A stretch of DNA of 64,000 nucleotides from Streptomyces sp. FIT100 (GTDB lineage Bacteria; Actinomycetota; Actinomycetes; Streptomycetales; Streptomycetaceae): assembly GCF_024584805.1 (NCBI RefSeq), contig NZ_CP075715.1, positions 3,916,526-3,980,525 on the forward strand. Reading direction: 5' to 3'. The first letter of the stretch is position 1. Every line of letters starts with the position of its first letter. The notes under the pieces are model-generated. The model did not search any database and was not told the DNA's origin. It saw only the letters and a list, made by a program, of their open reading frames with translations. Of this stretch, positions 8,087-16,193 are shown piece after piece. A program made the translations under genes and the position numbers.

Positions 8087-9637
8087 CTAGTCGGCTGCCG
8101 CGACGAGTTCCTCGAGGGAGTCGTGCCGGATCCGCTCGAAGGGGATGCCGACGCCCGTCAGCGCGTGCACACCGCTGCGGATCATCCCGACCGGACCGGA
8201 GAGGTACGCGTCGTACTCGTTCCACGGACCGTATTCGCGTACGGCGTCGGGCAGCTGGGCCTTGCCGTCGACGATGGGCCGGACCTGGAGCCAGGGGTGG
8301 CTCTGCTGGAGCCGCAGCATCGTGTCGATGTCATAGAGGTCGTGGTCGGTGCGTGCCCCGTAGAAGACCTCCACCGGCCGCCGCTCACCGTGCTCGGCGA
8401 CGTCCTCGACCAGCGCCTTGATCGGGGCGATACCGGTGCCACCGCCCAGACAGAGCAGGCCGTTGTCGGTCGTGTGGTCGACGGTCATGGACCCGGCGGG
8501 CGGGCCGAGACGCAGCACGTCGCCAGGGCGGGCGTGATGGACCAGGGCGTTCGAGACCCAGCCGGCCGGGACGGCCTTGACGTGGAAGGACAGCAGCCCG
8601 TCGGAGCGCGGGGCACCCGCGAAGGAGTAGTGCCGCCAGATCCGCGGCCACCACGGCGTCTCCAGACTGGTGTACTGCCCGGCCAGGAACGGATACGGCT
8701 GGTCCGGCCGGACCGTGACGACCGCGATGTCCGGGGTCCTGAGGTCGTGCGAGACGACCTCCGCATGCCACCAGGCGGGCGCGTGCAGCTCGTTCTCGGC
8801 AGCGGAGTCGATCATGATCTGGGAGATCGTCGTGTAGGTACGAACCCAGGCGGCCTCTGCCTCGTCGTCCCAGGTCGTCGTGGCGTAGCGGCTGAGCGCG
8901 CCGATAAGGGCCTCGCCGACGGCGGGGTAATGAGCGGGCTGGGTGCCGTACTTGCGGTGGCCGCGGCCGAGATGCTGGAGATAGTCGACGAGCACGGCGG
9001 TGTTGTCCATGTGCTCGGCGGCGGTGAGCAGGGCCTTGAGGAGCCGGTCGCGCTGGGTGTCCATCGCGGCGGGGAAGAGGGAGCGCAGCTCGGGGTGGCG
9101 GACGAAGAGCAGCGCGTAGAAGTAGGAGGTGACCTTGTCGGCCACGGGGCCGACCTCCGCCATGGTGCGGCGGACGAGTATCGCGTCGGGCGAGGCGTTG
9201 CTCTGCTGCTCGTGGGCGGCGGACGCGTGCGCCGGCTGCTGGGGCTCGGAGTACGCGTGGTGGGACGCGGGGGCCTCGGGGGCAGGGGCTTCGGGTGCGC
9301 CGCCGTAGACGGGCGTGTAGGGGGCGTGCTCATACGGAGCACGGGCCTGGGGGACGCGGGCCTCGGGGGCGGGGCGCTGCGGTCCGGGCGAGTTCCCGTA
9401 CGGCGGGGTCGCGGCGGCCCGTTCGGCGCCGGTGCCCACCGGTCGTATCGCGGCCACAGGACGGGTCGGCGGCGCTATTCGGCCCTCGCCGTCCTCACCC
9501 GCCGCACCGCCCTCGGGGTGCGGGCCGGGCCGGCTCGCACCCCGCTTACGAGGAGTGAACCAGCCACCCCCGCCGTTGTTCGCACCGTTCTCGCCCGAAG
9601 TGCCGTTGTCGGCCGACGTGGTGGTCGGAGCGTCCAT
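8087..9637 (-). CDS. Flavohemoprotein (globin plus FAD/NAD reductase) with a long disordered N-terminus
   Basis: This 516-residue protein has a proline/alanine-rich low-complexity region (about 1-150), then a globin domain (about 150-285), then a ferredoxin-NADP-reductase-like module (about 290-516). In the globin, YFYALLF holds the B10 Tyr, MDTQRDR the E7 Gln, and YLQHLGRGH the proximal heme His. RHYSFAG is the FAD-binding RxYS motif and GGGTGIAPIKAL binds NAD. This is the layout of NO dioxygenases, so detoxification of nitric oxide is the likely role. The canonical Cys near the C-terminus (CGP) is Ser (LSGP). The inner ATG at 9635-9637 is preferred because GAGGCGAGG precedes it. Confidence 0.88.
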   Translation of the reverse strand: MDAPTTTSADNGTSGENGANNGGGGWFTPRKRGASRPGPHPEGGAAGEDGEGRIAPPTRPVAAIRPVGTGAERAAATPPYGNSPGPQRPAPEARVPQARAPYEHAPYTPVYGGAPEAPAPEAPASHHAYSEPQQPAHASAAHEQQSNASPDAILVRRTMAEVGPVADKVTSYFYALLFVRHPELRSLFPAAMDTQRDRLLKALLTAAEHMDNTAVLVDYLQHLGRGHRKYGTQPAHYPAVGEALIGALSRYATTTWDDEAEAAWVRTYTTISQIMIDSAAENELHAPAWWHAEVVSHDLRTPDIAVVTVRPDQPYPFLAGQYTSLETPWWPRIWRHYSFAGAPRSDGLLSFHVKAVPAGWVSNALVHHARPGDVLRLGPPAGSMTVDHTTDNGLLCLGGGTGIAPIKALVEDVAEHGERRPVEVFYGARTDHDLYDIDTMLRLQQSHPWLQVRPIVDGKAQLPDAVREYGPWNEYDAYLSGPVGMIRSGVHALTGVGIPFERIRHDSLEELVAAAD

Positions 9638-9928
9638 TGTGTGCCTCGCCTCGAACATCTTTCGGTCGGTCTGCGTCGCACTTCCGCTGGTCCGGAACGT
9701 GCCTCAGTTCCCCGCTCTGCCTCGCTGCTGCTCTGCTTCAGGACCTCTGCCGGGCCCACACTAGCCCTTGCCGTGGCGGGTATCGGGACGAGTGGGAAAG
9801 TCCGGGTATCGGCGCCGGTTCTCCCGTTAGGCTGCATTGCCCCCATGCCTGTTGCAGCCTGTCCGAAGCCGTGGCCGGGTACAAGGTCTCAGGTATCGGA
9901 TTGCCGGGGCGCCAACGGCCCTCACGGA

Positions 9929-10180
9929 CTACCGACGGAATCGCACCAGTTCGTCTTCCTCCCGCAGTTCGTTCCCCGTATGGATGTGTGGCGAGCCCGG
10001 ACAGATGATGGTCCGCATTCACCGCCACCGCAACGGGCACCGCGGCGAAGATGTGCGCGTCGAACATCGAATCACCATATGCAACACAGCCGTCCAGGTT
10101 CACCCCGAACTCTGCACAGACCTGGTTCCCGATCTTCACCTTCGTCACCGCCGCGACAGCGAAGAGATACTACGGTTCGC
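9929..10180 (-). pseudogene. C-terminal remnant of a HAD-superfamily (IB-type) hydrolase, frameshifted
   Basis: Read on the minus strand, the frame KIGNQVCAEFGVNLDGCVAYG, then GDSMFDAHIFAAVPVAVAVN and ADHHLSGLATHPY, closely resembles the C-terminal third of HAD-IB phosphatases, including the GDSxxD acidic motif. After HPY the similarity continues in another frame (TGNELREEDELVRFRR, then TAG at 9929-9931), so there is one frameshift. Upstream the frame is closed by a stop, and the N-terminal part with the nucleophile DxDxT is absent. I infer a decayed gene. The rest of the 600-bp gap between the flavohemoprotein and the DUF2269 gene holds nothing else I recognise. Confidence 0.72.
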
Positions 10181-10236
10181 TATGTACGCCGACGCTAGTA
10201 CGGACGGTTACTCCCGCTGTCAGACGCGAGGGCAGC

Positions 10237-10806
10237 ATGGCTCGCGGCACGGTGTTTCACGTGAAACCACTCAAGCGTCCCGCACGACGGGCCATCCTCG
10301 TTGTCCATGTCTCCGCATCCGCGAGCTGGCTCGGGCTCTCCCTCGGACTGCTCGGGTTGAGCGTCGCGGCGATCGCATCCGACTCCCAGGCCGCCGCCGA
10401 AGCCTCGTATCGCTCGATGGCCGTCTTCGCGAACTGGCTGATGGTCCCGATCGCTCTGCTGACCCTCGTCAGCGGTGTGGTGCTGTCGCTCGGTACGCCA
10501 TGGGGGCTCGCCCGATACCACTGGGTCTGGACCAAGTTCTGGCTCACCCTGGTCACGACGGGGCTGACCGTCTTCTCGCTACGGCCCGGGGTGAACACGG
10601 CCGCGGAAGAGGCCGCCGCGGGGATCGCGGTGACGGATGCCTCCGGGCTCCTCGCCGCCCCGATCGTCTCCCTCTCCGCCTATCTGTTCATGACGGCGAT
10701 CTCGGTCCTCAAGCCCTGGGGAATGACACGACGCGGAAAACGTCTACGGGTCTCGGCCACTTCCGGTAAAGCGCTGGACGAACGATCTCTGCGTCCGACA
10801 GCCTGA
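10237..10806 (+). CDS. DUF2269-like integral membrane protein
   Basis: This 189-residue protein has four predicted transmembrane helices (about 17-40, 65-85, 95-115 and 135-158) and a basic C-terminal tail. The organisation and the motif HVSASASWLGLSLGLLGLSV resemble DUF2269-type membrane proteins, whose function is unknown. GAGGG sits 4-5 nt before the ATG. Codons 6-10 are formed by a parS site, so the residues VFHVK are set by the ParB-binding sequence. It is followed 5 bp later by a GNAT gene and is probably cotranscribed with it. Confidence 0.75.
   Translation: MARGTVFHVKPLKRPARRAILVVHVSASASWLGLSLGLLGLSVAAIASDSQAAAEASYRSMAVFANWLMVPIALLTLVSGVVLSLGTPWGLARYHWVWTKFWLTLVTTGLTVFSLRPGVNTAAEEAAAGIAVTDASGLLAAPIVSLSAYLFMTAISVLKPWGMTRRGKRLRVSATSGKALDERSLRPTA
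10254..10267. promoter_or_regulatory. parS site 1 (ParB-binding palindrome)
   Basis: A perfect 14-bp palindrome, GTTTCACGTGAAAC, the core of the streptomycete parS consensus. It lies inside the first codons of the DUF2269-like gene. Confidence 0.95.
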
Positions 10807-10811
10807 CCTTC

Positions 10812-11714
10812 ATGTCGACACCGCTCAGCGAGCTCCCCATCCGGCGTCTGACGACGTCGGACCTGACGTCCTGCGCCGATCTCTCCGAAGACCGGGGCTG
10901 GCCGCGTGAGGAGCACAAATGGGGTCTGTTGCTCGCGGCGGGAGCCGGATACGGCATCGACGATCCCTCCGGCAAGGGTCTGACCGCGGCGTGCATCGTG
11001 ACGTCGTACGGCCCCGGTCCTGGCCCCGCCGCCGACTCCGGGCTGGCGGCGATCGGCATGGTGCTGGTGGCCGAGCGCCACTCCCGACAGGGCGTCGGGC
11101 GGCGGCTGATGACACATGTACTGGCGGAGCACGGACCGATTCCGCTCACCCTGCATGCCACTCCGTACGGGCAACCGCTCTACGAAGAGCTGGGCTTCAC
11201 GGCTGTCGGCCGTGCCGAGATGGTCAGCGGCCACTTCCGCGCCGCCGGGCCCGCCGCCGAGCCTCCGATCGGGGCTGCGGCCGGGATCACGACCCGTCCG
11301 GCGACCGCCGACGACCTTCCCGCGATCCTCCGCCTCGACACGGAGGTCTTCGGCCTGGACCGCACCCATATGATCACCCGCCTTCCCGCCTTCGCCGACC
11401 AACTGAGGGTCGCGGAGTCCAACGGCGTTCTCACGGGCTACGCGGCCGCCTGGCCCAATATGGCGACCCATGTGATCGGCCCCCTCATCGCCCGCGACAC
11501 GGAGACGGCGAAGGCCCTGTTCGCTTCCCTGGCCGCCCACACGGACCGTCCTCTGCGCACCGACATCGACGTGCGTCACGAGGAACTACTCAACTGGCTG
11601 AAGGCGAACGGGCTGGCCCCGATCGCCTTCAATGCCGTCATGACCCACGGCATCCCCGCCCTCCCCGGCGACTGGGCGCGCCGCTTCGCGCCGCTGACGG
11701 TGGCGGCGGGCTGA
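10812..11714 (+). CDS. GNAT-family N-acetyltransferase with a second C-terminal domain
   Basis: This 300-residue protein has an N-terminal GNAT domain (about 8-145). The acetyl-CoA pyrophosphate loop is visible as RQGVGRRLM, and LYEELGFTAVGRAEM shows the last GNAT strand. A second domain (about 155-295: TRPATADDLPAILRLDTEVF) is a divergent acetyltransferase-like repeat of the type often called Acetyltransf_18. The acceptor is unknown. It follows the DUF2269-like gene by 5 bp and converges on the GlcG gene, 3 bp away. Confidence 0.85.
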   Translation: MSTPLSELPIRRLTTSDLTSCADLSEDRGWPREEHKWGLLLAAGAGYGIDDPSGKGLTAACIVTSYGPGPGPAADSGLAAIGMVLVAERHSRQGVGRRLMTHVLAEHGPIPLTLHATPYGQPLYEELGFTAVGRAEMVSGHFRAAGPAAEPPIGAAAGITTRPATADDLPAILRLDTEVFGLDRTHMITRLPAFADQLRVAESNGVLTGYAAAWPNMATHVIGPLIARDTETAKALFASLAAHTDRPLRTDIDVRHEELLNWLKANGLAPIAFNAVMTHGIPALPGDWARRFAPLTVAAG

Positions 11715-11717
11715 GGG

Positions 11718-12167
11718 TCAGCGGGAAGCCGGTTCCAGCGCCTGGAGCGCTTCCAGGGCCGCGGTCGCGAAGCCGTGATCCTGATCCGGCGCGCCGCCGC
11801 CGATGCCGATGGCGCCGATGAGACGCCCGTCGCGGTGGACCGGGATGCCTCCCGCGATGAAGAGGAGCGGGCGGTCCAGGGCGGTCGGGAGGGTATGGAA
11901 GAGGCCGCCGGGCTGGACCGCGTCGACGAGGTCTGCCGTGGGGGTGTTCAGCTGGAGCGCGGTGTACGCCTTACGTGTGCTGGTCTCACCGGCGATGAGC
12001 ACGGCCCGGTCGTCGCGGCGGAAGGCCAGCGGATGGCCTCCGGCGTCAAGGACGCTGATGGCTACGGCCACACCGGCCGCCTCGGCCGAGACCCGGGCGG
12101 CCTCGACGAGAGTCTCGGCGTTCTGGGTGGTCAGCGGGGCGACGGTAGGGGCAGTGGCGGTGGTCAT
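11718..12167 (-). CDS. GlcG/HbpS-family heme-binding-like protein
   Basis: This 149-residue protein has the GlcG/HbpS fold throughout: AAGVAVAISVLDAGGHPLAF, FRRDDRAVLIAGETSTRKAY, FIAGGIPVHRDGRLIGAIGI. Members include the streptomycete heme-binding HbpS, but many small cytosolic homologues have no proven ligand. There is no signal peptide, unlike secreted HbpS. The ATG at 12165-12167 follows GAGGAGTTCACC, a good ribosome site. It lies 73 bp downstream of the MFS gene on the same strand and is probably in its operon. Confidence 0.85.
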   Translation of the reverse strand: MTTATAPTVAPLTTQNAETLVEAARVSAEAAGVAVAISVLDAGGHPLAFRRDDRAVLIAGETSTRKAYTALQLNTPTADLVDAVQPGGLFHTLPTALDRPLLFIAGGIPVHRDGRLIGAIGIGGGAPDQDHGFATAALEALQALEPASR

Positions 12168-12240
12168 GGTGAACTCCTCGGTGTGAGTGCGTGATTGAGG
12201 CAAGCGTGAGATCAAGAGCGGGACGGCAACGAGTCGACCG

Positions 12241-13470
12241 TCAGTCGCGGGCCGCGACCATCGCCGCGGACCCGGCGACGGGCGAGCCGGTAACGACGCG
12301 GCTCTCACGGCGGATCTCCCGGCGGATCTCCCGGCGCTCCAGCGCGCTGGACAGGAGCGCCAGCGCAAGCGCCGAGGCCGCAAGGAGCGCGCCGACCCCG
12401 TTCGGAGCCGTGAAGCCGAGTCCGGCCGCGATCACCAGACCGCCGAGCCAGGCAGAGAGCGCGTTGCCGAGGTTGAAAGCGCCGATGTTGACCGCCGAGG
12501 CCAGCGTCGGGGCGCCCGATGCGTGATCCAGAACCCGCTTCTGGAGAGGCGGCACCGTGGCGAAGCCGAGCCCGCCGACGAGCACGATGGTGACCGCTGC
12601 CGCGATCTTGCTGTGCGCGGTGACGGTGAACAGCGCCAGCACAAGAGCGAGTGCACCGAGCGAGGTGTACAGCAGCGGCATCAGCGCCCGGTCCGCGAGC
12701 CTGCCGCCGACGAGGTTGCCGCCGACCATGCCCAGGCCGAAGAGGACGAGCAGCCAGGTGACCGAGGAGTCCGCGAAGCCGGCGACCTCGGTCATCATCG
12801 GCGTGATGTAGGTGATCGCGGCGAAGACGCCGCCGAAGCCGAGCACCGTCATCGCCATGGCCAGCAGGACCTGTGCATTGCGGAACGCGGCGAGCTCATG
12901 GCGCAGCCGTACGCCCTCGGGCTTGGGCTGCTCCGGCACCAGCCTGGCGACACCGGCGAGACCCAGCACACCCAGCCCGGCGACGATGACGAACGTGGCC
13001 CGCCAGCCGACGCTCTGACCGATGAAGGTACCCGCGGGAACGCCGACGACGTTGGCCACGGTCAGCCCGGTGAACATCATGGCGATGGCGCCGGCCTTCT
13101 TCTCGGGTGCGACAAGATCGGCCGCGACCACAGAGCCGATGCCGAAGAACGCACCGTGGGCGAGCGAGGCGACCACGCGGCCCGCGAGCATCACCCCGAA
13201 GGACGGGGCGATCGCGGAGACCACGTTGCCCACGATGAACAGGCCCATCAGCAGCATCAACATGCGCTTGCGGGAGACCTTGGTCCCCAGGACCGTCATC
13301 AGCGGGGCACCCAGCACAACGCCCAGCGCGTAGCCAGTGACCAGATATCCGGCCGCCGGTATGGACACCTGGAAGTCGTCGGCGACCTCGGGGAGCAACC
13401 CCATGATCACGAACTCGGTGGTGCCGATACCGAATGCCCCGATGGCGAGGGCGAGGAGCGCGAGCGGCAT
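12241..13470 (-). CDS. MFS transporter, DHA1-type (AraJ-like) efflux permease
   Basis: This 409-residue protein has 12 predicted helices. The start ALLALAIGAFGIGTTEFVIM and the cytosolic loop with KVSRKRM are typical of DHA1 drug/sugar efflux proteins such as AraJ. The substrate cannot be told from the sequence. The ATG at 13468-13470 is chosen because AAAGG is at the right distance, while the in-frame TTG 9 bp upstream directly touches it. It is divergent from a MarR regulator, which probably controls it, and is followed by the GlcG gene. Confidence 0.88.
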   Translation of the reverse strand: MPLALLALAIGAFGIGTTEFVIMGLLPEVADDFQVSIPAAGYLVTGYALGVVLGAPLMTVLGTKVSRKRMLMLLMGLFIVGNVVSAIAPSFGVMLAGRVVASLAHGAFFGIGSVVAADLVAPEKKAGAIAMMFTGLTVANVVGVPAGTFIGQSVGWRATFVIVAGLGVLGLAGVARLVPEQPKPEGVRLRHELAAFRNAQVLLAMAMTVLGFGGVFAAITYITPMMTEVAGFADSSVTWLLVLFGLGMVGGNLVGGRLADRALMPLLYTSLGALALVLALFTVTAHSKIAAAVTIVLVGGLGFATVPPLQKRVLDHASGAPTLASAVNIGAFNLGNALSAWLGGLVIAAGLGFTAPNGVGALLAASALALALLSSALERREIRREIRRESRVVTGSPVAGSAAMVAARD

Positions 13471-13568
13471 GGGGTCCAACCTTTCCCAGAAGATTGCTTC
13501 TGCGCCTTACAAGCGTCGACAATAATTCTGCGCGCCGTTAATTGCAAACGCGGGCTATTGCAGAGGTC

Positions 13569-13583
13569 GTCTACTCTGTAGAC
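13569..13583. promoter_or_regulatory. Candidate MarR operator between the MFS and MarR genes
   Basis: An inverted repeat GTCTAC-TCT-GTAGAC lies in the 157-bp divergent gap, 45 bp before the MarR start. MarR proteins usually bind such short dyads in their own promoters; the assignment is by position and symmetry only. Confidence 0.4.
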
Positions 13584-13627
13584 AGGCAGCTCCGCGGCGC
13601 TCCTGCACCGGACGAAGGAGAAGATCG

Positions 13628-14092
13628 ATGACAGCGACGGACCCGGGACTCACCGCTCTCGCCCAGAGCTGGTGCGCTCTCTCCCTGCTCCACGGCAGAA
13701 TCGAGGCGCATATCGAGCGAGCGCTGCAGGCCAAGCATGATCTGAGCGTCCGCGAGTACTCGCTGCTCGACGTGCTGAGCCGTCAGCACAACGGCCCGGG
13801 CGGCCATCTCCAGATGAAGCAGGTCGCCGACGCCGTCGTCCTCAGCCAGAGCGCCACCACCCGCCTGGTCACGCGTCTCGAGGACCGTGCGCTGCTGAGC
13901 CGCTACATCTGCGACACCGACCGCAGGGGCATCTACACCGATGTCACGGAGGCCGGCCTGGCACTCCTCACCGAAGCCAGGCCGACAAACGACGGCGCGC
14001 TGCGCGAGGCGCTCGACGAGGCGGCGAAGAACCCCGAGCTCGCCCCGCTCGTCAGGACGGTCGAGGAACTCCGGATCCCCTCGCCCGCCTGA
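13628..14092 (+). CDS. MarR-family transcriptional regulator
   Basis: This 154-residue winged-helix protein has a dimerisation N-terminus and a DNA-binding domain at about 45-110 (REYSLLDVLSRQ, MKQVADAVVLSQSATTRLVT, and the wing at RALLSRYICDTDRRGIYTDV). It is likely a repressor released by a small ligand. It is divergent from the MFS-GlcG unit, the standard arrangement for a local efflux regulator. GAAGGAGAAG lies before the ATG. Confidence 0.9.
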   Translation: MTATDPGLTALAQSWCALSLLHGRIEAHIERALQAKHDLSVREYSLLDVLSRQHNGPGGHLQMKQVADAVVLSQSATTRLVTRLEDRALLSRYICDTDRRGIYTDVTEAGLALLTEARPTNDGALREALDEAAKNPELAPLVRTVEELRIPSPA

Positions 14093-14169
14093 GCACCCAG
14101 GGCCGTTGTCGGCCCGCGGGCCGACACCAGGGTGGGGCACAGAGAGGGGTCCCCTCTAGGCTGCGGATC

Positions 14170-14622
14170 ATGAGCGATCTGCAGATACGGCCCGCCTCCC
14201 CCGCCGATATCCCCGCCATCGTCGCGATGCTCGCCGACGACCCGCTGGGTGCCAGGCGTGAGTCGCCGGACGACCTCACCCCGTACACGGCGGCGTACGA
14301 GCGGCTGGCGAACGATCCGAACCAGTGTCTGATCGTCGCCGAGCGCGAGGGTCGGGTCGTCGGCACTCTGCAGCTCACCGTCATCCCCGGGCTGTCCCGG
14401 CGGGGTGCCACCCGCTCGATCATCGAAGCCGTACGGATCCACACCGACGAACGCGGCGGCGGACTGGGCACCCAGCTCATCGAATGGGCCGTCGACGAAT
14501 CCCGGCGCCGGAACTGCCGGCTCGTCCAGCTGACCTCCGACGCCACTCGCATCGACGCCCACCGGTTCTACGAGCGACTCGGCTTCGAGGCGTCCCACCT
14601 GGGATTCAAGCGCGCGCTGTGA
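14170..14622 (+). CDS. GNAT-family N-acetyltransferase
   Basis: This 150-residue single-domain acetyltransferase shows the GNAT order clearly: IRPASPADIPAIVAML, the strand VVGTLQLTVIPGLSRRGATR, the acetyl-CoA loop DERGGGLGTQLIEWAVDESR, and HRFYERLGFEASHLGFKR at the end. The acceptor is unknown. A parS site lies about 100 bp downstream, before the convergent serine hydrolase gene. Confidence 0.9.
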   Translation: MSDLQIRPASPADIPAIVAMLADDPLGARRESPDDLTPYTAAYERLANDPNQCLIVAEREGRVVGTLQLTVIPGLSRRGATRSIIEAVRIHTDERGGGLGTQLIEWAVDESRRRNCRLVQLTSDATRIDAHRFYERLGFEASHLGFKRAL

Positions 14623-14723
14623 GGGTGGCTGGACGAGGCTCGGTCACCCCGCGCATGCGTACCCCTCTGGAGCGCGAACTGGCCGCCTGACTGGAAGCGT
14701 TACTCTGCCCGTGGCCTCGGTCC

Positions 14724-14737
14724 GTTTCACGTGAAAC
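14724..14737. promoter_or_regulatory. parS site 2
   Basis: A perfect GTTTCACGTGAAAC palindrome in the gap between the convergent GNAT and serine hydrolase genes, ending just before the hydrolase stop codon. Confidence 0.95.
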
Positions 14738-14738
14738 A

Positions 14739-16118
14739 TCACCGCAGGCCGCGCCAGCCGGACTCGTCCACACCTCCGGGCACATCCGCAGCAGGGTCGT
14801 ACGGCTCGCGCGTAAAGACGAACGAACCCAGATCGAGATGGTCCACCGATCCGTCGGCCCGTCGCACCACGCGCAGCGTCTCTCCGGCGAAGTACCCGTC
14901 GAGACCCGTCCAGCGATTGCCTTCGCCCGCATCGAACCGCGAGCCGCGACCGTTTCCTCTCAGCGGGTAGAGCTCCAGGCCCCGCTCGGCCACGAGCTTC
15001 AGCCCGAAGGCGCTCGTGCCCCAGTACCAGGGCCCTGTCAGCTCCAGCAGCTGCTCGTCCACCACCGGCATCGGCCGCCAGGGTTCGGGGAGCCTGGGCT
15101 CCGCCTCGGCGACGATCCCTACGAGATCGGCGGCCACAGCGCCGGTCAGTGGACCCGAGGTGGCGTTGGCGAGCGCCACTCCGGCAACTCCCTCTTCCAC
15201 GCTCACCCACAGACAGGCGATGAACCCGGGCAGCGAACCCGTGTGCCCAATGAGCGTGCAGCCGTCCCGCCGTACCAGTTGCAGGCCCAGACCGTAGCCG
15301 CTCTCCCACTCGCCGGCTTCCAGCGGCACTGATGGTGCGCGCATCTCACACACGGACTCCGCGCTCAGCACGCGGTCGTCGCCGTCCGCGAGGAAACCCC
15401 CGAAGCGGCACAGGTCCGAGGCGGTCGACCACAGCTGGCCTGCCGGGGCCATCAACCCCAGATCCTCGGCCGGTTCGGGCATCATCACATCCGCCCAGGG
15501 ATGCACTGCCCAGCCGCCCGCATGCGGGGCCTGCGGTCGCGTGCTTGTCCGGGTGAGTCCGAGCGGCTCCAGGATCTCGCTGCGCAGCACGGCCGCCCAC
15601 GAGTTGCCTCGCATCGCCTCGATGAGTGAACCGAGCAGGGTGTAGCCGGGGTTGGAGTAGTGGTGCCGACGCCCCACGGGATGAAGCAGCGGCTTCTCGC
15701 CGAGTACATCGCCCAGTTCGGGGCGGAGGCTGCCGGACGTCCGCTCCCACCAGGGAGCGGGGCTCTCGGCGGCCAGTCCCGCGCTGTGTCCCAGGAGTTG
15801 GGCAATGGTCACCTCGCCGACCCCGGTACCGGGCAGATGCTTCTCCAGCGCATCGCCCAGGTCCAGTAGCCCTTCGTCCCGCAGCCTCATCACCAGCACG
15901 GCTGTGAAGGTCTTCGTGATGGAGCCGATGCGGTACTGGGTGTCGGCATCCGGAGCATGGCCGTCGACGCAGCTACGCGCGCCGCTCCAGATGCGTTGCC
16001 CGTCCCTGGCCACAGCCCCGACGAGGGAAGGGGCGCGGCCCTCGGCCTGCGCGGTGGCGACTCGGTGGAGCAGCGCCCGCTCGGTGCTGGGCAGCAGCGC
16101 TTCATGAGGTGAGGTCAT
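14739..16118 (-). CDS. Serine hydrolase, beta-lactamase / class C PBP-like family
   Basis: This 459-residue protein has the serine beta-lactamase-like fold at about 20-350. The nucleophile motif SxxK is in GSITKTFTAV, the YxN motif in HYSNPGYTLLG, and the HxG motif in LIGHTGSLPG. An additional C-terminal domain of about 100 residues (FDAGEGNRWTGLDGYFAGET) resembles the small beta-barrel found in some of these hydrolases. No signal peptide is evident, so it is probably cytosolic, perhaps an esterase or peptidase. The ATG at 16116-16118 is used rather than the TTG two codons upstream. Confidence 0.88.
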   Translation of the reverse strand: MTSPHEALLPSTERALLHRVATAQAEGRAPSLVGAVARDGQRIWSGARSCVDGHAPDADTQYRIGSITKTFTAVLVMRLRDEGLLDLGDALEKHLPGTGVGEVTIAQLLGHSAGLAAESPAPWWERTSGSLRPELGDVLGEKPLLHPVGRRHHYSNPGYTLLGSLIEAMRGNSWAAVLRSEILEPLGLTRTSTRPQAPHAGGWAVHPWADVMMPEPAEDLGLMAPAGQLWSTASDLCRFGGFLADGDDRVLSAESVCEMRAPSVPLEAGEWESGYGLGLQLVRRDGCTLIGHTGSLPGFIACLWVSVEEGVAGVALANATSGPLTGAVAADLVGIVAEAEPRLPEPWRPMPVVDEQLLELTGPWYWGTSAFGLKLVAERGLELYPLRGNGRGSRFDAGEGNRWTGLDGYFAGETLRVVRRADGSVDHLDLGSFVFTREPYDPAADVPGGVDESGWRGLR

Positions 16119-16193
16119 GGTCAAGCTCTACCGCTGCGGCACGTCCCAGGTCGAATGAAAACCGCTGCCGAAGTCGCCGGTCGACGGTGCGGA

